DNA of 32,267 bases from Zoogloeaceae bacterium. GTDB lineage: Bacteria; Pseudomonadota; Gammaproteobacteria; Burkholderiales; Rhodocyclaceae. The stretch is from the NCBI GenBank assembly GCA_031271025.1, contig JAISWQ010000093.1:1-32267 (forward strand), given 5' to 3'. This document shows, one piece after another, positions 32,145-32,267 of this stretch (its first letter is position 1; every line of letters begins with the position of its first letter). Both the position numbers and the translations under genes were made by a program. The notes under the pieces were generated by a model that saw only the letters and a list, made by a program, of their open reading frames with translations, was not told where the DNA came from and searched no databases.

Positions 32145-32267
32145 TCAGAACCGGTAATTCACCCTGAAATTCCCTGTCACGCCCTCGCGTTTGCCGGTAT
32201 AGCCCTGCACGCCAAAATCCAGCGTCAGCGCTTTTTCCGCCGTGGGATTCAACGTAAAACCCGCTTC
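32145..32267 (-). CDS. C-terminal end of an autotransporter-type outer-membrane barrel (partial)
   Basis: The last 40 codons of a gene that enters from the right edge. The translation alternates hydrophobic and polar residues as in beta-strands: EKALTLDFGVQGYTGKREG, then VTGNFRVNYRF and stop. The GYTGKREGV turn and the terminal aromatic residue (Phe) are typical of the last strands of autotransporter beta-barrels and serve as the assembly signal for the outer-membrane insertion machinery. The passenger domain and function lie outside the window. Confidence 0.65.
   Translation of the reverse strand, partial: EAGFTLNPTAEKALTLDFGVQGYTGKREGVTGNFRVNYRF

Noticed and set aside
1..32267. CRISPR arrays, rRNA or tRNA genes, insertion-sequence transposases
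   Set aside because: Looked for on both strands; no regularly spaced repeats, no conserved RNA gene and no transposase was found.

Overview
The window looks like a chromosomal segment of a Gram-negative betaproteobacterium. The evidence is the sdhC-sdhD-sdhA-sdhB-sdhE-gltA-sucA-sucB-lpdA order, a GntR regulator directly upstream of sdhC, a flagellin with flaG, an AmiD-type lipoprotein, and GC-rich, strongly codon-biased genes. The order Rhodocyclales is possible but I cannot confirm it from sequence alone.

Layout. Positions 1-680 hold the probable 5' end of a Fur-controlled gene running off the left edge and an otherwise empty leader. Positions 681-1990 are a maf / tetrapyrrole-methylase pair (+). 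Positions 1962-4967 (-) are a MATE exporter and a succinyl-CoA:acetate CoA-transferase-type enzyme. Positions 5253-6858 (+) are a two-gene operon of a class I methyltransferase and a DMSP-lyase-family cupin. Positions 7077-12179 (-) carry a flavin reductase, alaA, an orphan UgpB-like binding protein, an AmiD-like amidase and a serine acetyltransferase. Positions 12439-16386 (-) are an accessory island: an SdiA-regulated-domain protein and a Zorya-like anti-phage locus with intact zorA and zorB, a zorC cut to 183 residues and no zorD. Short repeats of one family (GGTTTTACGAT core) lie at both ends and in the middle of this island, one of them on the lpdA stop codon.

Positions 16621-28989 (-) are the TCA block: GntR regulator, sdhCDAB, sdhE, gltA, then sucA-sucB, a lone DNA methyltransferase, and lpdA. 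The methyltransferase sits in the 2-oxoglutarate dehydrogenase operon between E2 and E3 with no restriction partner. Positions 29141-30262 (+) are a Rieske oxygenase transcribed away from the GntR gene. Positions 30356-31833 (-) are flaG and a short flagellin, followed by a REP-like repeat and the last 40 codons of an autotransporter-type barrel.

How the genes fit together. The sdh/glt/suc/lpd genes encode succinate dehydrogenase with its flavinylation factor, citrate synthase and the whole 2-oxoglutarate dehydrogenase complex. The CoA-transferase could bypass or complement succinyl-CoA synthetase. The most interesting parts are the broken or minimal Zorya locus with its flanking repeats, the methyltransferase plus DMSP-lyase-like cupin pair, and the DNA methyltransferase embedded in a central-metabolism operon. 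Family assignments rest on motif recognition by eye; no database search was run.
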